Below, piece after piece: positions 11,301-24,800 of a stretch of 64,000 nt of DNA. Numbering within the stretch: position 1 is the stretch's first letter; every line of letters begins with the position of its first letter. A program made the translations under genes and the position numbers. Source of the DNA: Rhodeus uyekii (taxonomy: Eukaryota > Chordata > Actinopteri > Cypriniformes > Acheilognathidae); assembly GCA_037043235.1 (NCBI GenBank), contig JAWRVZ010000030.1, positions 1,576,001 to 1,640,000 on the forward strand, in the 5' to 3' direction. Below the pieces are notes generated by a model. The model ran no database searches. It saw only the letters and a list, made by a program, of their open reading frames with translations, and was not told where the DNA came from.

Positions 11301-14300
11301 TATTCATGAGTCGCCGTGCGTAGTTTATGCGTCGAGCATGCGTCACTATGCGCGGGACACGCGTCGGCCATCAGTGGAATACTTTGGTCAATTTCTCAAC
11401 TCACAAGCACACACAAACCCAATCTGTGTGTGATTTGTGAGTGATTCGTGCGTGATCAGCTGTGTGACTGGCCCTTCAGACGTTACACAGACAAAAAAGT
11501 GCGCGACTCGAGACACTATCACACGCCTCAGAAAACATGAGACATTACGGTAATGTCAGAGCTCTTCCACAACAACATGAAATGACTAGACCGAATGTAG
11601 TAGAACCCTGACAGCGAGAGACTACCCATAATGCATCGTGAGAGAAGTGGTGAATTAATTCTCACGTCTGACTGGAAGATGGCGCCGAATCTATACCACT
11701 GGTCCAATGGGGCTACAGCGTAAAATCAACAAGGTTTAAATCATTTTTACTGGATCATTCACTTTTTGATTAAGATTTATGCATAGTTTCCATGACACAG
11801 TTTGGGTTAAATCTTTTCTTTGCTACTGGAGCTGCTAAATAAGTTTCAAATAATGATTAAACAGCAAGCACAAACTCTGCAAAAGCGGCAGTCCTTCCGG
11901 TACACTCTGTGTCTGAATGCACTCACTCGTTTTCCTTCACTCCCTCATGTGAGCTATATTAGGGAATAGTGAAGGAGGGTTTAAGTGAGGATTTCAGACA
12001 CAGCCCTAGATTGCTGAAGGCTGCTGTTTTAAACTGTCCATGAGTTTTGCAATGTACAACAGATCATTTTGGTGCCTGGTCTCAAAGCACATTGATTCAT
12101 TTCATCCAGGTTCATCTTCATGCAGTACAGCAGATAAACAAACTACATGTAATTACTATAGAGATATGTAAGACTATGTAAGACTTTTACTATAGTAAGT
12201 GCATGCAGTAATGTGTAACTATGCCACCTTAAGATAAAGTGTTACCAAATGTTGTAAATGATAAATGTAAAGAAATACGGTCTCTGTAAAAAGGTTATTT
12301 TACCCAAAAATGCATTTTGTTATTAATTACTCACCATTATGTAATTCTTTGAAACACAAATGAATCTCTTATAATTTTTGCCTATCCAAAGTTCACTAAA
12401 TGAGTAATCCAAAGTAATCCATATGAGCTGAGCAGACGAAGAGACACAATCGTTTTATGCGATTAACAGATTCGATTTGGACTTTTATTCACATGCATAG
12501 AGCTTAAACAGAAGCTCCAACATGCTTGCTTTATGCGAGCATGAATAAAATTTAAAATTAAATCTGTTAATGAACGATTGTGTCTCTTGTTTTGGCAGAA
12601 TGGACTGTGAATGGAGAGACAGAAATGATGAGAGGATGTGTTTTGAAAATAAATGATGATCGGATTTTCCTTTTTTGGGGCTAACTGTCCCTTTAATAAA
12701 TGATTTTTCAATCTCTTTTTCTCCCTGAAAATGCATGTTTATTTATGCAATACAAACACAAATAAAGGCAGGATTTAAAGGCAGCAAGTGCTTCACCTCA
12801 TCCTTTGTTCAAATGAGGTGTGGAAGGCAAAGTCATACATTAGATGCAGCAAAACCAAACCAATAAAATTGAACAAAGCCTCTTCATTTTACTATATTTT
12901 AATGGTCAGCTTTTATTACTCATTGGTTGTCTCATTTTCATTCCAGGAATTTCTCTCTGAAGCAGGGAGTGTCTGCATACAAAATGCTCTGCAGTTCTCT
13001 GCTTCATAGGTCAGACACTGGTTTATCTTGTTTCTGTGGCTATGCTCACCCCATCAAAATTTGTTGCAAATTTGTATAAGAATTTGCTTGCATCATTCGG
13101 ATGAGATCATATAGACCCACATATAGACTGGAATAAATATCAAATCAAATGGCCATTTTTGAGGGTCACACAGTATGCAAGAGCTCATTGGCTATAGATT
13201 TCCAACGTTTGCTTAAATAAAGCCCAAGACATACGAGGATATTATGGCTAGCGGGCTGTGCGTAATGTCTTGGAGAGTGATGTCATGGCCTGCTCTGCAG
13301 TAACTCTACATGAAATGCTTGTTTTTCTTTTTTCACAGATGTTATTCAGCATGATCATTTTGCTCCCGTTGTTCGTTTATTTATTTCCACAGCATTTCAA
13401 CTGTTTTTGACATTTGCCCCAATGATAGATGATGCTCTGTAAAAGATTTTTAAAAAACAGGAACAGTTGTTACGAAAAATAAATGTCTTGTACTTGACTG
13501 GGACTGTTGGCTCATGTTGATACCGATGCCTTTATTCACTGTCTAATTGTACACACTACAGATGTCTCGTCCGCCTCTTCTGCTTTGAGCACGGGAAGTC
13601 CTCGCAGTGCTTTTCCCACCTCTTCCACCTCAGCTTCAGAACGGATTGACAGCAGCACGCCTGGAGATGTTAGCAGTCGAAGGAAAGCCGAGGTGCTGGC
13701 TGCGGAAAACAAGCTTTCCGGCAGAGTTTGTGGAGAAAAAGGTGGCCAGCAGACCCAGCAGCAACACCAGATGACACCCTCCAAACGGCCTGTGCTCAAC
13801 ATCTCGCCTCCACCCGAGGATCTGTTCGACGACAGCAACATGTCCTGCCAGGATGAGCTGCTCCTTGACTCGGAGCAGAGTAACAGCATCTGGATGGAGA
13901 ACTCGGTCTCCAACTTCAGCATTGTGAGCTCCAGCTCCTACAACGACAACACTGAAGTGCCCCGCAAGGCCCGTAAGTGTACCCCACGACAGAAGCCGGG
14001 GTCAAAGCCGGTCCCTGCTGAAGAGGCCAGCATGGACGTCTTTGATGCAGATAGTGCCAAAGGTCCACACTTTGTGCTATCACAACTCGGCCCAGACAGC
14101 AAGACCTGTTCCAAAGCAAGGTGAGCCGTTTTGTGCCATGGCATGCAGTTTGTTGGCGGTTGGTGTGAACGACCCAAAATATTTCATCTAATTAAAGGAA
14201 TAGGTCCCTTCAAGGCATCATTTCATCATGTCATTATAAGCCCAAAGTGTTGGATACCCAAACATTTTGCTAACGTTCCCATTAGGTTATAAAAACGTTC

Positions 14301-15216
14301 GCTGAACGTTCAAAATTGGCTTTTTTCTTAGTTATGGGAATGTCAGAGGTAACATTAAGGGAATGTTCAATTTTATAATTTTGCACACATTATGGTGATA
14401 TTCCATTTGATTGTTCTCTGAACCATCTAAACCTGATAAGCAATTTTGGGTGAAATGCATTATGAAGTAATTCATTTTTCCCTTGAAAATGTAAAGTAAG
14501 GGATTACTGTACTTACAGTTGCTTAACTGTGATTGCATTAAGTACTGTATAGGCTAGAACAATTGTATTTGAAATAATAGTGGAATTAACATCAAAATTT
14601 AATGTCTAATGCTAAAATGGTCCCTTTGCTCATTTCAAGAATAATTTATGAAATATTGCATTTTCTATTTTAAAAAAGGATTAAAAAATAAGTTTCATAT
14701 CTATCCTTGCACACTGCCAATAAGTAATATGTTTAATAAAATGTTAGAACAATTTCAGAAAGATTTTCCATAAAGTGAGAATGTTATTAAAGACCATTCA
14801 CTGAACATTCAGTTATTGTTACTGGAGGAATGTTGGTTAAAACCTTTTCTAACTTTCCCATTAAGTTATGAAAACTAGATTTCTGAATTTTTCTTTAATT
14901 GTTCTAAACATCATTTAAAAAACAACTCTGTTTCTCGCTTTTATGGCCGCATTATCACCTCAGATGGCCATTATTTTCTAATAATTCAAAGGACCAGAGT
15001 CAATCATTCCGGTTATACTACAGTTTCCACTCCTCAAGACATTATTCAGATTATGTATTTCAGGATATTTGTCAGGTTTTTGTATTTAAAATACTCTTGT
15101 GTGAAGGACTAATTTCTTATGCATCTAAACCCAATGCCTCCAATTCTAATTCCAAAACTTAATTTTAGAGCTACTAACGGAGGCTTGAGGCATTGATAAC
15201 AGACTAATGCAGTTAT

Positions 15217-15257
<41 letters not shown>

Positions 15258-18200
15258 AGTGTATGTGAATTATCTGTGTGAGTCTGTGTGTCTCTCAACA
15301 GTGTTCGGCAGCAGCGTGCGTCTCTTTTAATAACGAGACTGAGTTTATCTGCTTCAAGAACAGCAGCGTTATTCTTTCTAGAGAGAAATCTCATTGTTCT
15401 CAAAGTTGTTAAACTATTTTACTGATTAAATCATCACAGCAGGGCTAACAACTAGTTGCGAGTGTCAGGGGTGTGGGTGAAGGAAAGAGTGAGGACTCAA
15501 TATTGCAGAGAATAATAAAAAAATCAAGCAAAAGGCAACAGAAACAACCCCCAGGGGGAAAAACAAGACTAATGACTAGACAACTTAGGCTGGATTTAAC
15601 AGGCAAGGCAGGACAGGAACTAGCGAGCAGCATAACAATAAACGATTATTTAATAAGGGATTAAATAGGGTGCACAAGAGGATGATGATTGAATGGAAAC
15701 AGCTGGGACAAATAAACTAATAACTAGGAAACAAGGCGGGCGGGGTTACACAAAGACATGAACAAGCAGCCAATGAGAGTGCGCATAGCCGCAATGAGAA
15801 TGCGCATAGTGTCCACATGAAAAAAAGAAAAACACAAACTGCGCGCGACATGAAACACAACATGAAAAGCACACGGCTAATGAAAACATGAAGTGTGTGC
15901 TAAACACAGACGAGAGAGCGCGGCTCACGCAAGGCTCAAAACTACGCCCGCTAACATGACATAGAGCGCGCGAGAACGAGCAAACATTCCTTCACAACAA
16001 GGACGAACACACGGGTCATGAATGCCCGAATCCCGACACAAAACCGAAACTGAACAAGACCAAAGTCTCGGGACCATCATAACCCGCACACAAGACGGTA
16101 CACAGACAAGAGAGCGCGCGATTTGACACACTAGAAATCGCGCGCATCCAAAAAACATGAGACATTATGGTAGTGTCAGACCTCTGCCACAACAACAAGA
16201 AATGACTAGACTGAATGTGGCAGAACCCTGACAGAGAGTGTGTTTGTGTGTGTGCTTTCTGTACATAATAAAACATAATTTTGTGTAAATAATCAGTCAT
16301 TTTTATCCTGTTGTTTACTATTTGCTTGTTGTGGGTTTTGGTTCTTTTGCTGTTTTCGGTGAAGTGATATGGAACTGTAATGCGGTCATGACCTGCCTGA
16401 ACTACTTTAGTCATGTGTTTGCCTGAAAATAATTGCACACCTTAGAAGCGTTCATCAACCAATCAGATTCAAGCATTCAACAGCCCAGTAGTATATGTAT
16501 AAATAATGTTTTTGTGCTAACGTTTTGAGAACGTGATTAAAGAACACATCACTTTGAATGAAGAAACATTACTTTAATTCTAGTAATGTTACTAGAAGAA
16601 TGTTTGTTCTTAACTATGCTAATGTTCCCATTAAGTTATGAGCACTTGATTTCTGAACGCTCTTTTTTTTACTTCTTGTTTATATGAATGTTAGAGACAA
16701 CATTAAAGAATGCCCCGTTTTAAAATTTTGCAAACATTGTGTGAATCCTACTTTTTATTAAAGTGATGTTCACCAGCGACCCTTGTTTCATAGCTCTGAT
16801 GGACCGCAAGCATCTGGTCTCAAAGGTGGGATACTGTCTTGTCAGTATCCTCAGAAAAGTGAGGGAAAAGAACTGAAGATTGTGGTGCAGCCTGAGACTC
16901 AGCACAGAGCACGTTACCTGACCGAAGGCAGCCGTGGGTCTGTGAAAGACCGAACTCAGCAGGGTTTCCCTACTATCAAGGTGGGTAATACAGATTTGTA
17001 GCTAAATACAATAGTTGTCTCTTTAGGGATAGTTGCTACACTTTTTCACCCTACAAAATCAATCATAACAATTGTTTTTCTGTCTTGAAACTGTCAAACC
17101 TTTCCGATGCTTAAATATAGTTGGAGACAAATTGACTTAAACCCTTTTAACACATTAAGTACTATTATTTTTTATTTATGTTGCTTCTGGTTTATTTGGC
17201 AGACCTTGGACTTATACTGACACCTAATGGTGTGGATGTAGCATCGAACGAACACTAATGTTTTCAATTACTGATAGCATAGTGGGGAAGAAAAAAAAGT
17301 AGGATTATATTGTTCCAAAAGCAAAAGGGTCCAAAATAATATGGAATTTATTTTTAAAAAAATGTATTAGGCTTAGATATGACTAAGTGCTATTTTAGTA
17401 TTATTTACAGTATGTGCTTTTATATTAGCTTTTATTTTTATATTTTCATATACGTTTCTATTTATTTATATATATTATAATTCTATAGTTTGCCTTTTTT
17501 AATATTTCTATTTAGTTTTATTTCAGCTTTAGTTTTAGTATTTATTTTTGTTTTAGATCTTAAGTCAAAGACACGTTTTTCATCAACTATTTTTATTTTA
17601 TTTTATTTTAGATTTAGTCCAGTAAATGAAAATATTTTTTATTCATTTTAACACTGGACTGGAGTCTTCTCATCTCATCTCAAATGACATCTTTCATTTT
17701 TCATCATTTTAAAAAGTACTATTCATTTCTTTACGTGAAATATTTCAATGAGGAGGAAAAAAATGCTTCAAGATGAGTCTTATGCCCTCGTTCTCACTTT
17801 TCACTATTGATATACATACGCACATTACTCCTTACAGCTTGAGGGTGTGAAGGAGTCAGTGGTCCTGCAGATTTTTGTGGGCAATGACGCTGGACGTGTG
17901 AAGCCCCATGGGTTCTACCAGGCTTGCAGAGTTACAGGCCGGAACACAACTGCCTGTAAAGAAGTGGACATTGAAGGCACCACTGTCATCGAAGTGCCTC
18001 TGGATTCCAGTAGCAATATGGCACTACCGTATGTAACAATGTGTCAACTTTCTAGAACTTTAAATTGTTCAATAAGCTTTCAACTGAATTATCAAATTGA
18101 ACAATTCTAGTCCAGAGGCTGTAGTGATCAAAGGTTGTTTGAAGTACTGATATTGACATTCGGGTGTCTTTACAGTGTAGACTGTGTGGGGATCCTGAAG

Positions 18201-21200
18201 CTCAGGAATGCCGATGTGGAGGCCCGTATTGGGGTTGCTGGATCTAAGAAGAAGAGTACCCGTGCCAGACTGGTGTTTCGAGTCAACATCCCGCGCCCGG
18301 ATGGCTCTGTGCTCACGTTACAGACCTCGTCGTCTCCCATACTGTGCAGTGAGTGGCTTTGGGTTATTCATAGCATCTCCCTGCTGGCGAGCCCAGCTGG
18401 TGCTCTCATCACATAGGAGAGGTAGGGATTAGAGTTAGGGATAATGAATGTTTATATTATTAAGGCCATAGAGCCAAAAAAAAGAGAGATTGAATCTAAG
18501 GCAGAACATCAGGTGCTTTCTGAGGAGAGCGTCTAGGTCTGTGATGAAGGGTACTAAAATTGACAATTTGAATTTTGAATTGAAAATATTCAAGGTTGAT
18601 TACAACTTAAGTTCGTCTGTAGCATTCCATCAATAACCACAGGAATCAGTTTTGATTTATCCCTCATTGTGTTAGTAAGGACAGAAAACACACTTGCTAG
18701 GGTTGCTGTTCATTAAGGACAATCATAAAAAAAAATTTATTTGATAAAAATGTACCAAATTTTTCATGCCCTCCAACCTTTGTGTAAATGTAGCTTTCCT
18801 GGAGCTCAATCAGTAGAGCATTGGTGTTTATAACGCCAAGGTCATGGGTTTGATCCCAGGGAAAGCAAGAACTGATTCAATGTGTTCCTCGAATGCAATG
18901 TAAGTCACTTTGGATAAAAGCATCTGCCGAATGCATAAACGTAAACGTAAATTCGGTAATAAGAAGTCCTACAACACTCGCTGCAGGTGTTGTTGCATTG
19001 ACATGTCTTAAAAATGTGGCGCTCCTTGTGTGGAAATCCATTAAAAAAAGCAATTCATGCTGAAGTAAATATTGAAGACAGAATATAACAGTGCATATGT
19101 GAAGGACTAATTGCTATTCGTTTGATTATCATGCAATTAATTGTATTCAAATTTTAGGTAAATTGACAAGTGGTAATTCAAATTTGAACTATAAAGGCTG
19201 AGCCGTACTAAAAGATTTTTTGTCTTATAAGAAGTGCCGCGATGTGACTAGGAAAGCACACCGCACACTTACAGACTCCATTCACAAACAACCAGAGCCC
19301 CGCCTGTGAACAAGGGAAATCTCACTAAATCATTGCATCACACATTTAGAGTAAACAAACTTGGCGGATGACCATAAATATTTGAATATTGTTTGAATAT
19401 TTATGATTCAAGATCGGGGCGGCTCTAAAATAGTTTCAGTCACTCTTAACGCCTCACACCACAGGAAAATCTGATAAGACTGGAGAACCATCGAGATAAT
19501 CGAGATTTTACCTAGGTTTGTCAGAGAAGGAGAGAAATACAGTAATACCTCGAAATACGAGTATAATCCATTCCAGGGTGGAGCTCGTAACTCAAATTGC
19601 TCGTATCTAGAATCATGTTTTCCCATAAGAAATAATAGAAAACAAATTAATCCGTTCCAGATCCGTAACAACGGGAAAATAATGTTTTTTATTGGTATAG
19701 ACACACACACAATTATAGTACATGTATACAGTATAAGGATTCGTGTGATATAAAATAAAATGTGGTTTTAATTATAAGTTTTTACAGACAGTAGCGGCAG
19801 GTGCGGAGGAGGAGGGAGGGGGGTCAAGTGTCTGGTTGGTACACAGAGACTTGATTCCGTATCGTATCTTACACGAACACTACGTAACTGACGTAAACTT
19901 AAATTAACATAACAGAACTTAACTGAACGGAACTACGTTTTTTTTTTTTTTTACTTTTCTAATTTATATTATTGTTTAGTTTTTTTCGATTAGTTTTCTT
20001 ACATTTTTTTTCTTTAGTTTTTTTCGCCTGACTACCCTCACTTTCACTCGATGCAGACCTTTTAACGAAATACTTATCGAGGGAGGTTTGTTTCTGTCTC
20101 CCTTTAAAAATAAGTAAGGCACGTGTCATCAAAAAGCGCCGAAGCACGGCCAGTAGACGATTTATCAGGGTGTTTCTTTTCAATGAAATCAGAAACCTTC
20201 TGCCACATAACCATCACTTCCTCAATTTCACTTGTAGAAATGTTTTCCATTTCGAATATTTACTCGTGTCTATAAGCAAAAATCTGCTTCTTGGAATCTT
20301 GGAATACTTGTATGTAGAGACGCTTGTATCTCGAGGTATTACTGTATGTCCAAAATTGCCCTGAATATCTTAGTGTGTGGTGGACTTAAGAAACAATTGT
20401 ACCATAGAGTAAAAAAGCAGAAATGTAAAGTTTGCCTACGTTTGTAGGTAAATGTACTTCTGGTTATTCATTCCCAGCATATTCTCTGTGTCATTTCCTG
20501 GTTTCCTTGTGTGAATGCGAAGCAAAAGCCAGGCTGATTTGGCTATATCGATTTATTGGCCTACACTATTGGCCTCAGATGTCCAGAAACGAAATTTTTA
20601 GTCATGATCTGCTGGACAGACACATTGTTACCTGGCTGTGTATCCTAATAGTCTTTTTCTATCTTTCACCGATTGGTTCTGTCTTTATAGCCCAGCCTGC
20701 AGGAGTACCGGAGATTCTCAAGAAGAGTTTACACAGCTGTTCTGTTAAAGGGGGAAATGAAGTTTTTATTATTGGAAAAAACTTTCTCAAAGGAACCAAG
20801 GTCATATTTCAGGAGAATGCTACAGGTATCCTTACATGTGTCGTGCTCTTTTCTGTGCAGTTTTCCTGCACGACGCTTGCACTGTTTAACCTTTGGATGT
20901 TTGATTGTAGCAGATGATAAGTCCTGGAAGGCAGAGGCTGACATTGACATGGAGTTTTTCCATCAGGTAAGCCATAGCATCTGCTGTCGCTATTATTTGA
21001 TGCTGTGGGCTGAGCAAGCACTGCAAAAATAGAGGCAGCTTTGCACAGGTCACAGACATCGGTTTCCCCAATTGTTGGCTGACATGAATTTGGAAGGAAC
21101 TGCAGATTGATGACCTAGATACACGAACAGTACGCAATGTAATGTTTTTGTTTTGTTTGAGCAAGTGTTTTAAATGTCTGTTTTTACAGTGACTTGTCTT

Positions 21201-21453
21201 GAAATGTCAGCAGTGATTTTAATCATTTTCAATGTTTGTTTTTTTATATATTATGTGCTGCCACAACAAACTCTATAATACTAATGCAAAGGGTCCATAA
21301 TTTACAAAAATGTAGCCAGAAATGACTTTGAGGAGTAAATAAATCGGGTGAGTATTGAAATTGCAACAGAATGCATGGTCTGACATCCCATTTGATTTGC
21401 AGGTGATTTGAGTGAATCATATAAAATATAGTCTGATAGTTTTACAGCGTTGT

Positions 21454-21497
<44 letters not shown>

Positions 21498-21830
21498 TGA
21501 TCCCTCGTCTATTGCGGTTAATGTGGACCGGAACCCCCCGCGATAGGTAATAATCCGCAAAGTATAATTGGCCCCCCTTGGAATTTCCGTATATATGTGT
21601 GTAGGTACCAGAATGTTTAAAATATGTATATTTATACTTTATATTTATTTTAATGAAATCTATTTAAACCGTTTCTCTCGCGCATCACGATAAAACAACG
21701 CTGCTTTCTGCAATACGGCTGCCGATATGGCGGTATTTTGTTAATTTTTATTTTTCGATGAATATTTTTGAAAAATCCGCAATGCACTGAGGCCGCAAAA
21801 CTTGAACCGCGAAGTGGCGAGGAATTACTT

Positions 21831-21871
<41 letters not shown>

Positions 21872-24800
21872 ATATATATATATAAATATATATATATATG
21901 ACACCACCATTATGTTGTTATTTTAAAAAGTGCAATCTTTTAATCTTTGACTTTCTCCCCTTTCAGAATCACCTTATTGTCAAAGTTCCTCCATATCAGA
22001 ATCTAACCATTACATCTCCTGTATCCGTTGGTATCTACGTTGTTACAAATGCTGGACGTTCCCATGATGTTCAAGCATTTACATACACTCCAGAGCCAGG
22101 TCAGTATAATCTCTATCCCTGATTCCCAACCCCAATCTTGGAGGCATTACACCCAGTACACACTTTGGGTCTCCCTTATCTAAACCATCCATATCAGGGC
22201 TTGGAGTCGGACCAAGAGAGACACGTACATGTTTACACCTGGTATTTTAATATGTGTTTTTTGTCCACTTTCAACCACTTATGTCCTGATTTCTTCGAGG
22301 GGTGGTCTATGGGCCTATTTTTTCAGAACTTTCAATCTAATGCAGTGGTCCCCAACCTTTTTTGTGCCGCGGACCGGTAAACGTGTGGTAATTTTGCCGC
22401 GGACCGGTGCCCGCTCGAGATTGTTGACGGGGGGTTGTGAGCGAGATGGATGTTGGGTCCGCGCGAGATTGTTGACGGGACGGGAGGGGGGGGGGGGGGT
22501 GCGAGCGCAAGCGAGACTGTTCAAACGCCTCCATAGTCACAGCGCCACAGCCGCTTGCAGCAGCTCACGGACCGAGACCTGGCCACGGACCGGTATCGGG
22601 CCACGGACCGGGGGTTGGGGACCACTGATCTAATGGACGAAATAAGCTCAAGCAATTTACGTATGTGCCCAGAGACAACCAAAATACATACTGAGAGAAG
22701 CAGCTTTCTTTTCTGCTCTGACAGCCGCAAGACCACAACAAATGCTGTGAGTGTGTGTTAGAAGTTACTTGTTTTACATCTTCAAACCAAACTTGGGTCT
22801 TCAGCCAACAAAATGTAGGTCCCGCCTGGCTAGCGCACTTCCCATAATGTTTACCCATGGTCAGTATCCAGAGTCTAGGTGGTCTTTTGTGGCTCTTTCC
22901 TTTTTCTTGTGTTTTCAACCACCTCTGGAAGTGGTCGAAAGTGGACAGGCTCAAAAAGTTTTAGACCCTGTTTACAACGACTAAAATGAATCTTAATAAC
23001 TGGTGTAAACAGGGCCCATAAGCTGATGAGTTGAATCAGTTGTATTTGAATAGGAAGAGTTCAGGGTTTGGAAACCATTTAGAAAAATCACTCATTTTTA
23101 AACTAATTTCTTTCAGCTGCTGATTCTTCTGTTAAAAAGGAAGCCTTGCCTCCAGTGACACCTTGTTGTTTTGAACAAATAAAAGGTGAGGAGCTAACAT
23201 CTACGTGACTGTTAGGGTTATGTAATGATGTACTGTTAGTGCCAGGGTATTTCTTGAAATGTAAGTGTCACTGGCCTTCTGTCTTTCATACAGTAATCGA
23301 TACTGCCTTGATGACGCCAGTTTTGCCTCTTGTTAAACGAGAAGAGGTTACACCAATGGAGGTCTCCAGTAACCCCTCGGCCTTCAAGGTTTGTATAAAT
23401 CATGAGACCGAAATCACCACAACAAATCAATACCGCATTTTTGTATATTTGATAAATGCCTATGTTTATCCTGTTTGGAACCCAACAGACTTCTGAAGTC
23501 ATCAATTCAGCCCAGCAAGCCTTAGACATGAGTACTGAGATAACCACCAATAACTGTAAATTTTCCAGTCCGATGGCACACCAAACAAGAGAACAGGATC
23601 AATCTCCAAATTCTGTATTTTCCAACAAGGAGCCATTCAGCACCATCCAGGAAGAGAATCTTGCACCCAGCGGCTCTTTCCACGTGCCTAATAAATCTCT
23701 TCTCCCACAAGGAGTTCAGCCATTCCTCTTGGAACACAGAGACAGTCTTGGACAAGAGAGATCGGGCAACAATGGTGGATCAGTAGTGGGGCTGTCCCAA
23801 ATAGAGGACAACCCACAGCAACAGCTGTCTCTTTTACCTCCAGATGAGGTGGCCCAACTGGAGCAGGCCGTGCGGCAGCTGCAAGCAAAGGGATTCTGTA
23901 ACATCCAACTCCAGAGTGAGAATTCACTGTCAAAGCAAAGGCAACATCAACTTCAACAGCAGCAGCAGCAAATTCAACATCAGCAGCAGCAAATCCAGCA
24001 ACAACAGCAGCAAATTCAGCAACAACAGCAGCACATCCAACAACAAGAGCAGCAAATCCAGCTGCAGCAGCAGCACCAAGTGCTGGAGAACCTTCAACAT
24101 CAGCTTTTTCAGCCCCAGGTTCAGATTCGTTGTAGTTCAGAGCAACAGAGCTCTTCCCAGGGAATGGTTCAGAATGGAAATTCCCTCTTCCAGCAAACCC
24201 CATCACAACAGCAGCAGCAGCAGCAAGCAACCTTGTTTCAACAAGCAACTGGCTTTCTTCAGCAGCAACCCAGTCATTCCTCACCTTCCCTGTTCCACAA
24301 CCCTTCGGCCATGACCGAAGCCCAAAGCCCACAGGAGGCTCTTTTCCGCACACAGAAGACCTCACCAAACCAGGATCAGGTCCAATCTTCCCTTTTCCAG
24401 AGCAATCTTGCGGTTCTCAGTGGGTCCAACATGTCTGTAGAAGCTCAGCCCTCTGCAACCAGTATGTTTCTTTCCCAGAATTCTGTACCAGGTCAGCTTA
24501 CTGTTAATGCCAGCCAGCCACAGCAACTGGCTTTCCTCACTTCTATGCAAGGGACTCTCGAGGCCCCATCTGTATTTCAGACTCCAACCCAACTGTCCCC
24601 CATTCAGCAAGGCACACCGATGGAGCAACAGCAATCACCACAGCATGCTCAACCTGGCTCGATTTTCCAGAGCATCTCCCAATCCCCAAGCAAACTCTCC
24701 CCTGGTCAGCAGCAGCAGGCTGGTCTACTCCTTGGGTCCTTAAATTCTCCAGTAACACAAGAGCAAACCTCAAATCTGTTATTCGGTGGACAAGTTCAGA

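Larger units (their letters stand above)
10343..12009. mobile_element. hAT-like element with GGGCTGTGTCC termini (outermost of a nest)
   Basis: The left end CTGGGCTGTGTCCGAAAT is mirrored by ATTTCAGACACAGCCCTAG on the right. An LTR (10497-11613) sits inside it, and that LTR contains a further MITE (11111-11476). No obvious 8-bp target duplication survives. Confidence 0.6.
2454..13561 (+). other. nfat5 11.1-kb intron
   Basis: This intron lies between the ESVYDLLPKEL exon and the Ser-rich exon. I see no coding exon in it. It is built largely of mobile elements, listed separately at 4147-5612, 5782-6223, 7226-7536, 8099-8720, 10343-12009 and 12287-12697. A T-rich low-complexity run lies at about 3835-3970. 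The stretches 2500-4140, 6230-7220, 8730-10340 and 12700-13560 are ordinary AT-rich DNA with nothing I can name. Confidence 0.8.
14270..16720. repeat. Diverged 'cgttcccattaagttat' repeat units split by an LTR
   Basis: Units such as 'aacgttcccattaggttat' (14273), 'aactttcccattaagttatg' (14850) and 'aatgttcccattaagttatg' (16620) recur, each followed by 'gattctgaac'-like sequence. They flank the LTR insertion at 15463 and a (GA)n microsatellite. They look like an old tandemly arranged or repeated intronic element. Confidence 0.45.

Noticed and set aside
13536..13922. 128-codon minus-strand frame
   Set aside because: Shadow of the conserved nfat5 Ser-rich exon, whose plus-strand protein is recognisable.
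18793..18955. tRNA gene
   Set aside because: A- and B-box-like sequences are present, but the cloverleaf is degenerate, the same unit recurs with a retroposon tail, and it is a SINE.
23688..24368. 226-codon open frame on the minus strand, rich in Ala and Val
   Set aside because: It is the exact antisense of the Gln-codon repeats of nfat5. CAG/CAA read backwards gives CTG/TTG/GCT codons without stops. No independent start context or family likeness.
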